From: an uncultured Acidobacteriota bacterium
GTDB lineage: Bacteria > Acidobacteriota > Terriglobia > Terriglobales > Acidobacteriaceae
NCBI GenBank assembly: GCA_903873705.1
Contig: CAIQPK010000069.1
Location: 38,647 to 102,646 of the forward strand
Direction of reading: 5' to 3'
Length of the DNA: 64,000 nt
A program made the translations under genes and the position numbers. The notes beneath the pieces are model-generated. The model had not been told where the DNA came from. It saw only the letters and a program-made list of their open reading frames with translations, and did no database searches. Numbering within the stretch: the first letter of the stretch is position 1; each line of letters opens with the position of its first letter. Of the stretch, positions 15,981 through 24,057 are shown in pieces.

Positions 15981-16014
15981 AAAGGAAAGGGGCCGCCCGC
16001 AGGCAGCCCCTTCG
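15981..16014 (-). terminator. terminator of the SYLF gene
   Basis: On the minus strand AAGGGGCTGCC, loop TGCG, GGCGGCCCCTTT then CCTTTG: a strong stem directly after the SYLF stop codon. It separates that gene from the lipid A operon. Confidence 0.75.
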
Positions 16015-16031
16015 CTCAACGCTATAACGCC

Positions 16032-16727
16032 TTACTGAGCAGCCTTCGAACTGACGAAGTACCGCGCCACGGTGCCGACGAACGGACGAGCCGCTTCCGG
16101 CGTCGGCTGGTTGCCCTTCAATACGCCCTCGAACGGCAGGTCGGAGCCGTAGAACTCGCGCATGTCGTCGCCGTCCTTGGAAAGAACAGTACCGTCCAGC
16201 GAGAGGCCAGCAAACAGACCCTTGCTGCGCGAGTACGTCAGGAACTCCGCATTCAGTTTCCAATCCGTGCCAGCCTGCGCATTGCGGCCCACCGGGCCGG
16301 CAGAGGCAGCAGCATCAGCGCCAAGCTTCACCTTGTTCTTCAGCATGTCCTGCAGGCCGCGATCATTCATCGCTACCAGCACGAGGTCCGTCGACTGTCC
16401 CCCAATCTGCCAGCCAAAGCTGCCGCCTTCAAGACGCACAAATACCGGAGCGCTCCAGCCGTGGCCGGTGCGGCAGGTCGCCACTCCCTTGCCATACTGC
16501 GCTCCAACCACGAACGCGCCCTTCTTGTACTTCGGAATGACCACAACGCACGAAGCACCGGCCAGGATCGACTGCGGAATGCCCTTGTCGGGAGTGGCCA
16601 TAATCTGCCGCAGCGTGTCGGTTGCATCGCCAAGCCGCTCAGCCAGCGTCGCGTTGGTCACAGCCATGGCGGGAATCGTGCCAGCAGCCATCGCCAGCGC
16701 ACAAAGTACACTCGTAAGTTTCTTCAT
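16032..16727 (-). CDS. exported SYLF (YSC84/DUF500) lipid-binding domain protein
   Basis: A 231-residue protein with a Sec signal (KKLTSVLCALAMAAGTIPAMA). The mature part is the SYLF/Ysc84 domain: ATLAERLGDATDTLRQIMA, IPQSILAGASCVVVIPKY, then WSAPVFVRLEGGSFGWQIGG and DLVLVAMNDRGLQDMLKNK. Eukaryotic SYLF proteins bind phosphoinositides; bacterial members are secreted or periplasmic with unknown role. The C-terminus (FYGSDLPFEGVLKGNQPTPE) is typical of bacterial forms. It is monocistronic with its own terminator. Confidence 0.88.
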   Translation of the reverse strand: MKKLTSVLCALAMAAGTIPAMAVTNATLAERLGDATDTLRQIMATPDKGIPQSILAGASCVVVIPKYKKGAFVVGAQYGKGVATCRTGHGWSAPVFVRLEGGSFGWQIGGQSTDLVLVAMNDRGLQDMLKNKVKLGADAAASAGPVGRNAQAGTDWKLNAEFLTYSRSKGLFAGLSLDGTVLSKDGDDMREFYGSDLPFEGVLKGNQPTPEAARPFVGTVARYFVSSKAAQ

Positions 16728-16984
16728 TGTCGTTCACCTTTCAAATCTCAGTTGTCGCGGTTCGATGAGTATCGGCCCCAGTATTACCGCAATCTCTACT
16801 TCTGATGGAAGGCCCGTGTCGCAGGTTGCACGTCAGCACAAATCCACGTGCGCGACGGCGGGAAGCGAGACTATTCTGCCACACCATGCGTCACTTCACT
16901 ACGGGATCAATCATGTTTTGTCGTGTTACGATATGGATGATGTTGCGTCACCACTATCTCCGCTGCTTCAGCGGATCGGCCGCC

Positions 16985-17539
16985 TCACAATTTAGGCAAA
17001 ACGATCCCCTGCTGATGCTGGTACTTGCCCTTCCGGTCCGCGTAACTCACCTCGCACATCTCGTCGCTCTGGAAGAACAGAATCTGGCACAGGCCTTCGT
17101 TGGCATACACCTTGGCCGGCAACGGCGTGGTGTTGGAAATCTCCAGCGTCACAAAGCCTTCCCACTCCGGCTCGAACGGCGTCACGTTCACAATGATGCC
17201 GCAACGCGCGTAGGTGCTCTTGCCCACGCAGATGGTCAGCACATCGCGCGGAATCTTGAAGTACTCGACAGAGCGGGCAAGCGCAAAGGAGTTCGGCGGA
17301 ACAATCACGCTGGACGCCTGCACCGAAACAAACGAGCGCTCGTCAAAATTCTTCGGATCGATGATGGCGCTATTTACGTTAGTAAAAATCTTGAACTCGT
17401 CGGAGACGCGCAGGTCGTATCCGTAACTCGACAGGCCATAAGAAATGCAGCCATCCTTGACCTGCTTTTCGCTGAACGGCGTAATCATGCCGTGCTCCGT
17501 CGCCTGCGTCCGAATCCACTTATCGCTCTTAATTGCCAT
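16985..17539 (-). CDS. dcd: dCTP deaminase
   Basis: A 184-residue enzyme deaminating dCTP to dUTP for dTTP synthesis. The family core is complete: [31 protein letters not shown], the catalytic [20 protein letters not shown] and [15 protein letters not shown]. Length fits the trimeric family. ATG at 17539 has GGGAGA upstream, and a TACACT -10-like box lies ~30 nt further back. It is monocistronic and divergent from the HU gene. Whether it is mono- or bifunctional (dCTP deaminase-dUTPase) cannot be told here. Confidence 0.95.
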   Translation of the reverse strand: MAIKSDKWIRTQATEHGMITPFSEKQVKDGCISYGLSSYGYDLRVSDEFKIFTNVNSAIIDPKNFDERSFVSVQASSVIVPPNSFALARSVEYFKIPRDVLTICVGKSTYARCGIIVNVTPFEPEWEGFVTLEISNTTPLPAKVYANEGLCQILFFQSDEMCEVSYADRKGKYQHQQGIVLPKL

Positions 17540-17721
17540 GCTTCTCCCTGTACGTCCTGGGCTAGTGTAAAAGTTCGTACTATGTCTGCCTACTTACTTA
17601 GCAGCAGCCTACCGCAAAAACCCACGTTGACAATCCGTAGCCCCCTTTCTAACATCCTGATACGGGCGTAAATCGGACCGCGACATATTTGAGCAGCAGC
17701 GGAATAAAGAAAGGCGACCCA

Positions 17722-17991
17722 TTGATAAAGCAGGACCTCATCCACCGTGTAGTTGAACGAACCGGGCTCCCCCGCACCAAGGCTGAGTCAGCCGTCGACG
17801 CCATCTTCGAAGCCATGAAGCGCGCGCTCGGCCAGAGTGACCGCATTGAGCTCCGCGGCTTCGGCGTCTTCAACGTCAAGCCCCGCAAAACCGGCGTTGG
17901 CCGCAACCCGCGCACGGGAGCCGAAGTCAGCATCGCTCCCGGAAAAGCCGTCCGCTTCAAGCCGGGCAAAGAACTCCACCTCATCGACTAA
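17722..17991 (+). CDS. HU/IHF family DNA-binding protein
   Basis: An 89-residue nucleoid protein when started at TTG 17722, which aligns with the family start (IKQDLIHRVVERTG) and has AGAAAGG 7 nt upstream. An in-frame TTG at 17689 would add 11 residues but lacks a ribosome-binding site. Family features are FEAMKRALGQSDRIELRGFG, the DNA-intercalating arm VGRNPRTGAEVSIAPGKAV and FKPGKEL. It dimerises and bends DNA. It converges on priA, with a family A hairpin between them. Confidence 0.9.
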   Translation: MIKQDLIHRVVERTGLPRTKAESAVDAIFEAMKRALGQSDRIELRGFGVFNVKPRKTGVGRNPRTGAEVSIAPGKAVRFKPGKELHLID

Positions 17992-18043
17992 GGCGCGCAG
18001 CGACGCCGGAGCCTCGAAAGTACTTTCCCACCTCTACGTCTCA

Positions 18044-18080
18044 TGGGTGCCCCATGTCCGGAATCTCGGACATGGGAGCC
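18044..18080. repeat. hairpin repeat family A, copy 2, abutting priA stop
   Basis: TGGGTGCCCCATGTCCG, loop, CGGACATGGGAGCCC: almost identical to the copy at 1291. It ends one base before the priA stop codon, between two convergent genes, so it may serve as a two-way terminator. Confidence 0.8.
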
Positions 18081-20771
18081 CTACATCAGGTGCACCGCGT
18101 CCACATCCACCACCAGGTTCCGCCTCGGAACCCCTCGCTGCTCCGCCGCCCCGAGCATCGCCCGCAGCGCCCCACCCAGCACATCACGCCGCTCCGCCTT
18201 CAACAAAAAGTGGTACCGGTAGATTCTCTTCAACCGTGAAATCGGCGCCGCCGCTGGCCCCAGCACGCGCACATCCTTCAGTCCCGCACGCCCGAACCAC
18301 TTGCCCAACTCGGCAGCCCAGGCCAGTACTTCCTCCAGCTTCTCTCCCTGCACAATCACATTCGCCAGCACGCTGAACGGCGGATAGCGCATCGCCCGCC
18401 GGAAGTACATTTCGTTAGCGGCGAAACCCGTGTAGTCATGCGTCATCGCAAACTTATTCACATAATGGTCCGGCTGATATGTCTGCACCAACACCCGCCC
18501 CGGCAACTCCCCACGACCCGCGCGCCCGCTCACCTGCGTCAGCAACTGAAAAACCCTCTCCGCTGCCCGAAAATCCGGGAGCCCCAGCGCAAAGTCTGCG
18601 CCGACCACGCCCACCAGCGTGACGCCGTGAATGTCATGCCCCTTCGCGATCATCTGCGTCCCGACCAGCAGATTGATCTCGCCCGAATGCAGCCGCACCA
18701 GCAACCGCTCCATATCGCCGCGCGTGCGCACCGTATCGCGATCCATCCGCCCAATCCGCGCCCCCGGAAACAACTCCTGCAGCCGCTCCTCACCCTGCTG
18801 CGACCCTGCGCCCATGTAGTACAAGTGCTCACTCTTGCACTCCGGACACTCCTTCGGGACCCCTCGCCGAAACCCGCAGTAGTGACACTCCAGCCGTTGT
18901 CCCACACGGGCCTCACCGCTGAGATCTTCCGGCCCGCCAGGCTTGTGATAAGTCAGTGAAATCGCACAGTTCTCGCACTCAATCTTGGTGCCGCAGCTTC
19001 GGCACATGACAACAAAGCTGTACCCCCGCCGGTTCAGCAGAATAATCACCTGCTCCCCGCGATCCAGCGTAGCCTGCGTCTCCGTAATCAACTGCCGCGA
19101 AAATAGCTGCTCCTGCCCCGTCTCGCGAAACTCATCCCGCATATCAATCATCTCGACCACCGGTAGCGGCCGCCGCTCCACGCGCTCCAGCATCTCCACG
19201 CGCTCATACCGCCCGCGCTCCGCATTCGACCAGCTCTCCAGCGACGGCGTAGCCGACCCCATCACCACCACGCATCCGCTCGTCGCATCAGCCAGCAGCT
19301 TCGCCCGCATCACCGCCGTATCGCGCGCATGGTAGCGCGGCGTCTCCTCCTGCTTGTAGCTCCCGTCATGCTCTTCGTCGACGATGATCAGCCCCAGCTC
19401 CGGCACTGGCGCAAACACCGCCGACCGCGTCCCCACCACCACCCGCGCCTCTCCCCGCCGAATCCGGTGCCACTGCTCGGCCCGCTCATCCGGCGTCAGC
19501 TGCGAGTGCAACAGCGCCACCTCGCTCCCGAACGCCGCCACCATCTGCCCCACCATCGCGGGCGTCAGCCCAATCTCCGGCACCAGCAGCAACGCACTCT
19601 TGCCCGCCTCCAGCGCCCGCCGCATCGCGGCAAAATAAACGCTCGTCTTACCCGACCCCGTAATCCCATAGAGCAGCAGCGGTCGAAACCCACCCTTCTC
19701 CATCGCCGCCACAATCGTCCCCAGCGCCTCGGTCTGCGCCTCATTCAAAGCATGCTCATGCGCCGACTTCTTCCTCTTCCCCTTAGAGCTGTCATTCCGG
19801 AAATTTTCAATATTGTCATTCCGCAGCGCAGCGGAGGAATCTGCTTCTGTCGTTGTCGTTGCCTGTTCTTCCTCGACGCCGACCGACCCAAAGTGAAACC
19901 CCGCAGCCCGCTCCTCCAGCCGCACCAATCCCCGCTTCACCAGCGTCCCCAGCGTCGACTCCGGCACCCCGGCATCCGACAGCCGCCCACGCAACTCCCG
20001 CACCAACACCCGCCCACCCAACCCCGCCAGCTCCGCCATCACAGCCAGCTGATTCTCATTCAACCGCGGCAGCCGCCGCCCTCCCGAGGCCACTGGGTGC
20101 CCCATCCTCGCGACGGCTTCATCGTCGCTAGGGTGGGTTGCAGGCGCCGCCTCATCCGCGGCCCCCCCCACCACCACCGCCACCATCTCCACCCTCCGAG
20201 CGTCCCTCACCTCCGCCAGCGCCTCGCGCACCAGCCACCGCCGCTTTACCATCCCATCCAGCAGAGCCTTGTTTGCCCCGGTAGCCGACCGCAGTGCCCC
20301 GACCTTTGCCCCCTCGCCGCTTTCCAGGTAATTCAACACCGCGTACTCGAGGTTCTGCTCCTCCACACTCTTCTTCGACCGCCTTGAAGACCCCCGCGCC
20401 GCCTCATACAACGCCTTCCTCCCCGCCTCGCCAATGCGATAGACCCACTGCCGCTTCACCTCCGCCGTCAGCGGCAGCATCCCGCGCAGGACTTCCCCGA
20501 GCGGCGCCACGTAGTACCCGGCGATCCACCGCGCCAGCTCCATCAGCTCCGCCGGCAACACTGCCGCCTCGTCGAGCACCACCGCAACCGGCTTCACATC
20601 CACCCCAGCCTCAGGCGGAACATCATGCACCGCAACCACCACCCCCGTCAGCCGCTGGCCCCCAAACGGCACCAACACCCGCGCCCCCACCTCAACCAAA
20701 AGCCCCCGCAGCTCATAGGTAAAAGCCCGGTCCAACGGCACCGGCAACGCGACATCGCAATAAAGGTTCAC
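18081..20771 (-). CDS. priA: primosomal replication restart helicase PriA, with repeat-derived insertions
   Basis: An 896-residue 3'-5' helicase that reloads the replisome at stalled forks. It has an N-terminal 3'-DNA-binding domain (VALPVPLDRAFTYEL), Walker A GITGSGKTS (~370), Walker B VDEEHDGSYKQEE (~463), two zinc-binding Cys groups (MCRSCGTKIECENC, then CHYCGF and CPECKSEH, ~590-643) and RAGRGELPG. It is longer than E. coli PriA (732). Extra material at ~205-240 and ~300-345 matches intergenic repeat families A and B' in frame. Start is GTG, 6 nt after TAAACT. Confidence 0.95.
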   Translation of the reverse strand: MNLYCDVALPVPLDRAFTYELRGLLVEVGARVLVPFGGQRLTGVVVAVHDVPPEAGVDVKPVAVVLDEAAVLPAELMELARWIAGYYVAPLGEVLRGMLPLTAEVKRQWVYRIGEAGRKALYEAARGSSRRSKKSVEEQNLEYAVLNYLESGEGAKVGALRSATGANKALLDGMVKRRWLVREALAEVRDARRVEMVAVVVGGAADEAAPATHPSDDEAVARMGHPVASGGRRLPRLNENQLAVMAELAGLGGRVLVRELRGRLSDAGVPESTLGTLVKRGLVRLEERAAGFHFGSVGVEEEQATTTTEADSSAALRNDNIENFRNDSSKGKRKKSAHEHALNEAQTEALGTIVAAMEKGGFRPLLLYGITGSGKTSVYFAAMRRALEAGKSALLLVPEIGLTPAMVGQMVAAFGSEVALLHSQLTPDERAEQWHRIRRGEARVVVGTRSAVFAPVPELGLIIVDEEHDGSYKQEETPRYHARDTAVMRAKLLADATSGCVVVMGSATPSLESWSNAERGRYERVEMLERVERRPLPVVEMIDMRDEFRETGQEQLFSRQLITETQATLDRGEQVIILLNRRGYSFVVMCRSCGTKIECENCAISLTYHKPGGPEDLSGEARVGQRLECHYCGFRRGVPKECPECKSEHLYYMGAGSQQGEERLQELFPGARIGRMDRDTVRTRGDMERLLVRLHSGEINLLVGTQMIAKGHDIHGVTLVGVVGADFALGLPDFRAAERVFQLLTQVSGRAGRGELPGRVLVQTYQPDHYVNKFAMTHDYTGFAANEMYFRRAMRYPPFSVLANVIVQGEKLEEVLAWAAELGKWFGRAGLKDVRVLGPAAAPISRLKRIYRYHFLLKAERRDVLGGALRAMLGAAEQRGVPRRNLVVDVDAVHLM
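19813..19860. repeat. repeat family B' (GTCATTCCGCAGCGCAGCG...) inside priA
   Basis: TTGTCATTCCGCAGCGCAGCG then GAGGAATCTGCTTCTGTCGTTGTCGTTGCC, as at 40270 and 42140 but here inside the priA reading frame, encoding about residues 304-320. Confidence 0.8.
20093..20142. repeat. hairpin repeat family A inside priA
   Basis: CTGGGTGCCCCATCCTCGCGACG, loop, CGTCGCTAGGGTGGGTTGCAGG: a family A hairpin lying in frame within priA and encoding about residues 210-226 (ATHPSDDEAVARMGHP). Confidence 0.75.
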
Positions 20772-20844
20772 CCCTCCAGTTTATGACCGCCACGGAATCC
20801 GCCTGTTGATAAGGGTAACCACACACTCCTGCATCTCTTGTTGT

Positions 20845-20990
20845 CATGCCCGCGGGGAATCTGCGGTTGCTGATGCTGCCGCTCTGCTGCGGCGTCATGC
20901 TGAGCCGCAGTCGAATCCCCCATTCCGCCCGTAGCAGCACAGCCACCGGGTGGCCCATCCTTCGCGCACTTTGCGAAGGGTGGGGTATCG
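20845..20990. repeat. composite repeat between priA and the next gene
   Basis: TGTCATGCCCGCGGGGAATCTGCGG starts a B'-like unit, followed by GCGTCATGCTGAGCCGCAGTCGAATC and, from 20947, a family A unit (GGGTGGCCCATCCTTCGCGCA, TTGCGAAGGGTGGGGTA). No gene is seen in this 290-bp gap. Confidence 0.65.
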
Positions 20991-21050
20991 CGCGAATACG
21001 CGACCGCCTTCTGACAGCCCGCCATCTGTCATACATGGATCGATTCGCTG

Positions 21051-21056
21051 TACGAT
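21051..21056 (+). promoter_or_regulatory. -10-like TACGAT six nt before ATG
   Basis: TACGAT-AGCCGC-ATG: the box is too close for a ribosome-binding leader, so a leaderless transcript is likely. Confidence 0.45.
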
Positions 21057-21062
21057 AGCCGC

Positions 21063-21626
21063 ATGAAACGCTGGCTCAAAACTGGAGCGTTAGGCGCCGT
21101 GCTCTTCGTCGCAGTGACCTGCGCTGCATATGAACTGTACGAGCCCTCACGCGCCATTACTCAGCGCGAGCAGTACGCTGCGCTCTCAGCGTTCATTACA
21201 CCGGGTCTTACCGGCGACTCTCATGACCTCGGCTCACGCGAACATCTCGTCGTCATTCTCGACCATAGCTCCAACGGAATGTTTCGCCTGCTCTGGCCTT
21301 CACGACTCAAACCGCTTTCACCCGCTGAACGACTCGTGATGCTCCTACAGTCCATGTGGTCGGTTCCGTTGGATAGAAACTTCTCGATTCCTGCACCTTA
21401 CAAGTTGGTTACGTCCACCATATCTCCTGGCTATAGCGAAGCCGATCAACGAGCGAGCTACGGCATGCTGCGATTTTCCCGGGTAACTTTCAATCACAAC
21501 GCGACGAGGGCGTCGTTCTACATGGAACATCTTTGCGGCATGTGTGGACAAGGCGCTTTCATCGTGATGGAAAAGCGTAACGGCGCGTGGCAGGTCGTCG
21601 ATGGGGCCGGTACTTGGATTTCCTAA
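21063..21626 (+). CDS. small exported or membrane-anchored protein of unknown function
   Basis: A 187-residue protein I do not recognise as a named family. It begins with an uncleaved-looking signal/TM segment (KTGALGAVLFVAVTCAAYEL). The mature part ends with a distinctive block MEHLCGMCGQGAFIVMEKRN followed by GAWQVVDGAGTWIS, in which two Cys sit in LCGMCG and a GxW strand follows. This tail looks like a small beta-rich module. It is preceded by a repeat region and a TACGAT box 6 nt before the ATG. Coding character is supported by the signal peptide and codon use. Confidence 0.6.
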   Translation: MKRWLKTGALGAVLFVAVTCAAYELYEPSRAITQREQYAALSAFITPGLTGDSHDLGSREHLVVILDHSSNGMFRLLWPSRLKPLSPAERLVMLLQSMWSVPLDRNFSIPAPYKLVTSTISPGYSEADQRASYGMLRFSRVTFNHNATRASFYMEHLCGMCGQGAFIVMEKRNGAWQVVDGAGTWIS

Positions 21627-21639
21627 AATCCACGCAAAG

Positions 21640-22911
21640 CTAACTCAACACTTCGGCCAACTTACCCACCAACTCCTCCACCTGTGCAGCAGCACAAACC
21701 CCCTGCGCCATCTCCGCCGACCCACCACCCCGAGCTCCCACAGCGCTCAACACCTCGCGCAGTGCCGCTCCACAATTCAGAGAAGACCCCGCGCCGCGTG
21801 CCATCGCCACCGCGCCCTCAGGTCCATTGGTCACGCCAACAACCGCAGCCCGCCCCAGCGCCGCAGCTTTCGACACGACCTTCTTTGCGAACTCAACGTC
21901 CCGCCCCGCAAAGACCGCTCGCGCCACTTCATCTTCAACAGCCGAACGCACCAACTCCGCTGCCGTGGCGCCAGCTAACTCCTCCAGCAACGCCTTTCGC
22001 TCTTTCGCGGCAGTCTTACCTTCATCGAGTAGCAAAGAAATCCGCGCCGGCACATCTGCCGTTGCAACCGACAACGTCCGAGCCACCGCCCCCAGCGTCG
22101 CAAAATCCCGCCGAGCCGCCTTCACCGCACGCCCCCCGCACACAAACTCCACCCGCCACCCTTGTTTCACCTTCTCCACCTTACGCAGCAACACCGCGCC
22201 AATCGCGCCGGTGTTCGCCACATGCGTTCCACCACAGGCGTTGAACTCGATTCCCTGCATCTGCACAATCCTCAGCCGCGCATCGTCGCGCTCCGGCAGC
22301 TTCCGCAGGTCGCCTCGCGCCAGCATCGCCTCCGCCAACCCCCGCTCCACCCAATGCGCATGCAGCGGACGCCCCTCGCGCACCACGCGATTCACCGCCT
22401 CTTCTACCCGCACCAGATCCTCGTCCGCCAGCCGCTCCGCGCCCTCGCGCAACGCCAGGTCAATCGTCGAAGACTCCGCTCCCAAATGAAACGACACCGT
22501 CCGCGCTCCCACCTCACGCAGAAAAATCGCCGACAACAAATGCTGTCCCGAATGCTGCTGCTCATGGTCAATCCGCCGGTCAGCGTCGACATACCCCGTC
22601 ACTTCCGTCCCCGCCATCAGCGGCTTACGAACGGTGTGCCACACCTCGCCGTGTGCATCTTCCTCCACGCGCTCGACAGCCACCTCCAGAGTCGCCCCAC
22701 TCGGCGCCACCGCGACCAGTACACCCATATCCCAAGGCTGCCCACCACCCTCGGGATAGAACGCCGTCTTATCCAGCGCCAATTGCCACAGCGCTGCGCC
22801 GTCCTCTTTTTTCTCCAGCCGAATGTCGGTCACCACCGCCGAAAACTCCAGCGCCGCCGACTCGTAATACAGCCGCTCCGCAACCTCTATCGCCTGTATA
22901 GCCACGGCCAC
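21640..22911 (-). CDS. free-standing alanyl-tRNA editing protein (AlaX type, with DHHA1 domain)
   Basis: About 423 residues from GTG 22911. It hydrolyses mischarged Ser- or Gly-tRNA(Ala). The editing core carries the zinc ligands: HEQQHSGQHLLSAIF (HxxxH, ~115) and CGGTHVANTGAIG (~205). Near the start is FYPEGGGQPWDMG, typical of the AlaRS editing domain. The C-terminal ~140 residues are DHHA1-like (LNCGAALREVL). The start was chosen because AGGAG overlaps the fbp stop just upstream, which makes fbp-alaX a coupled pair; GTG 22914 is also possible. The length fits AlaX-L. Confidence 0.88.
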   Translation of the reverse strand: MAVAIQAIEVAERLYYESAALEFSAVVTDIRLEKKEDGAALWQLALDKTAFYPEGGGQPWDMGVLVAVAPSGATLEVAVERVEEDAHGEVWHTVRKPLMAGTEVTGYVDADRRIDHEQQHSGQHLLSAIFLREVGARTVSFHLGAESSTIDLALREGAERLADEDLVRVEEAVNRVVREGRPLHAHWVERGLAEAMLARGDLRKLPERDDARLRIVQMQGIEFNACGGTHVANTGAIGAVLLRKVEKVKQGWRVEFVCGGRAVKAARRDFATLGAVARTLSVATADVPARISLLLDEGKTAAKERKALLEELAGATAAELVRSAVEDEVARAVFAGRDVEFAKKVVSKAAALGRAAVVGVTNGPEGAVAMARGAGSSLNCGAALREVLSAVGARGGGSAEMAQGVCAAAQVEELVGKLAEVLS

Positions 22912-22915
22912 CACT

Positions 22916-23869
22916 TTACTCCTGTGCAACGGCCTCTTGCAGCGCCTCAACCTCGGCCTTGCTGCCCACAATCAGCGGCGTCCGCTGATGAATCTTCTCC
23001 GGCTGCAGCTCCATAATCCGCGTCGGCCCATTCACCGCCGCGCCGCCCGCCTGCTCCGCCACCATCGCCATCGGATTCGCCTCATACAACAGCCGCAGTT
23101 TGCCATTCGGCACCTTCGCAGTAGGCGGATACAGAAACACCCCACCCTTCAGCAGCGTGCGATGAAAGTCCGCCACCAGGCTCCCGATATACCGCGAGCT
23201 ATAAGTCTTCCCATTCAACTCACCCGCCAGCAGCATCTTCAGATACCCGCGATAAGCATCCGGCCACGTCGACGCATTCGCCTCGTTAGTCGAATAGTAC
23301 GGCCCCTGCTGCGGCATCATCATCTTCTCCGAGCTCCGCACAAACTCGCCGGTGTCATCCAGCGTAAAGCCGCTCACGCCATCGCCGGTCGTCATCACCA
23401 TCACGCACGACGGACCATAAACCACATACCCCGCCGCAACCTGCTTCGTCCCTGGCTGCAAAATAGCCGCACTCAAATCCCCACCGGCAAACTCTTGAAT
23501 GCTAAAAATCGTTCCCACGTTAACATTCACGTCAATGTTTGATGAGCCATCCAGCGGATCGAAAATCACAATATACTTCGACCCCGGATGATCACAGATA
23601 ACCGGTTCTTCATCTTCTTCGCTCACCAGAGCCGCCACGCAGTTCAACTTCCCCAGCTCATCCATCATCACGTCGTTGGCAAACACGTCCAGCTTCTGCT
23701 GCTGCTCGCCCTGCACATTGGTCGCGCCCACCGCGCCGTACGTGTCGCTCAAACCGGCCAGCCGGATCTTGCGCTCGATCTCCCGTGCCGCCAGCGCAAT
23801 CGCGCCAAACACCGCGGTCAAATCCGCATCCACCGCTCCCGCCAACTGCTGCTCCAAAGTCACTCGCAT
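22916..23869 (-). CDS. fbp: class I fructose-1,6-bisphosphatase
   Basis: About 317 residues from ATG 23869, chosen because AAAGGTGGGG precedes it by 3-4 nt; an in-frame ATG at 23923 is possible. It removes the 1-phosphate from fructose-1,6-bisphosphate in gluconeogenesis. The metal-binding site is FDPLDGSSNIDVNVNVGT (~110), preceded by SEEDEEP, with SSRYIGSLVADFHRTLLKGG (~240) and PNGKLRLLYEANPMA as product-binding motifs. It is cotranscribed with alaX, whose start lies 4 bp after its stop. Confidence 0.93.
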   Translation of the reverse strand: MRVTLEQQLAGAVDADLTAVFGAIALAAREIERKIRLAGLSDTYGAVGATNVQGEQQQKLDVFANDVMMDELGKLNCVAALVSEEDEEPVICDHPGSKYIVIFDPLDGSSNIDVNVNVGTIFSIQEFAGGDLSAAILQPGTKQVAAGYVVYGPSCVMVMTTGDGVSGFTLDDTGEFVRSSEKMMMPQQGPYYSTNEANASTWPDAYRGYLKMLLAGELNGKTYSSRYIGSLVADFHRTLLKGGVFLYPPTAKVPNGKLRLLYEANPMAMVAEQAGGAAVNGPTRIMELQPEKIHQRTPLIVGSKAEVEALQEAVAQE

Positions 23870-23970
23870 CGCCCCACCTTTCATCGTTTCATCTATCAAG
23901 CCAGAACATAGCACCCGGGCCATTCCGTAGCCAAACGTCGCGCCCGTTTATCGCTCTGAAATCGGCCGGA

Positions 23971-24023
23971 AATTCGGATGCCCCATTCATCGCGCGCTTT
24001 TGCGCGATGGGTGGGCGCCCACC
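23971..24023. repeat. hairpin repeat family A (ATTCATCGCGCG subtype), copy
   Basis: AATTCGGATGCCCCATTCATCGCGCG, loop, TGCGCGATGGGTGGGCGCCC. It lies between divergent fbp and the M24 gene. Confidence 0.8.
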
Positions 24024-24045
24024 ACCGCCGGTGTGGTCACTCCCT

Positions 24046-24051
24046 TACAAT
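24046..24051 (+). promoter_or_regulatory. -10-like TACAAT six nt before ATG
   Basis: CTTACAAT-TCCCAC-ATG before the M24 peptidase; no Shine-Dalgarno. It fits a leaderless mRNA. Confidence 0.5.
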
Positions 24052-24057
24052 TCCCAC

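Noticed and set aside
15936..16019. N-terminal extension of the LpxL-like protein from TTG 16019
   Set aside because: Would place the start inside the upstream gene's terminator hairpin; no ribosome-binding site; the residues do not look like the family start.
17689..17721. Longer HU-like protein starting at TTG 17689
   Set aside because: No ribosome-binding site; TTG 17722 has AGAAAGG and fits the family N-terminus.
20845..20990. tRNA-like segment with GTCGAATCCC
   Set aside because: The T-loop-like string is part of the dispersed repeat; no acceptor or anticodon stems pair around it.
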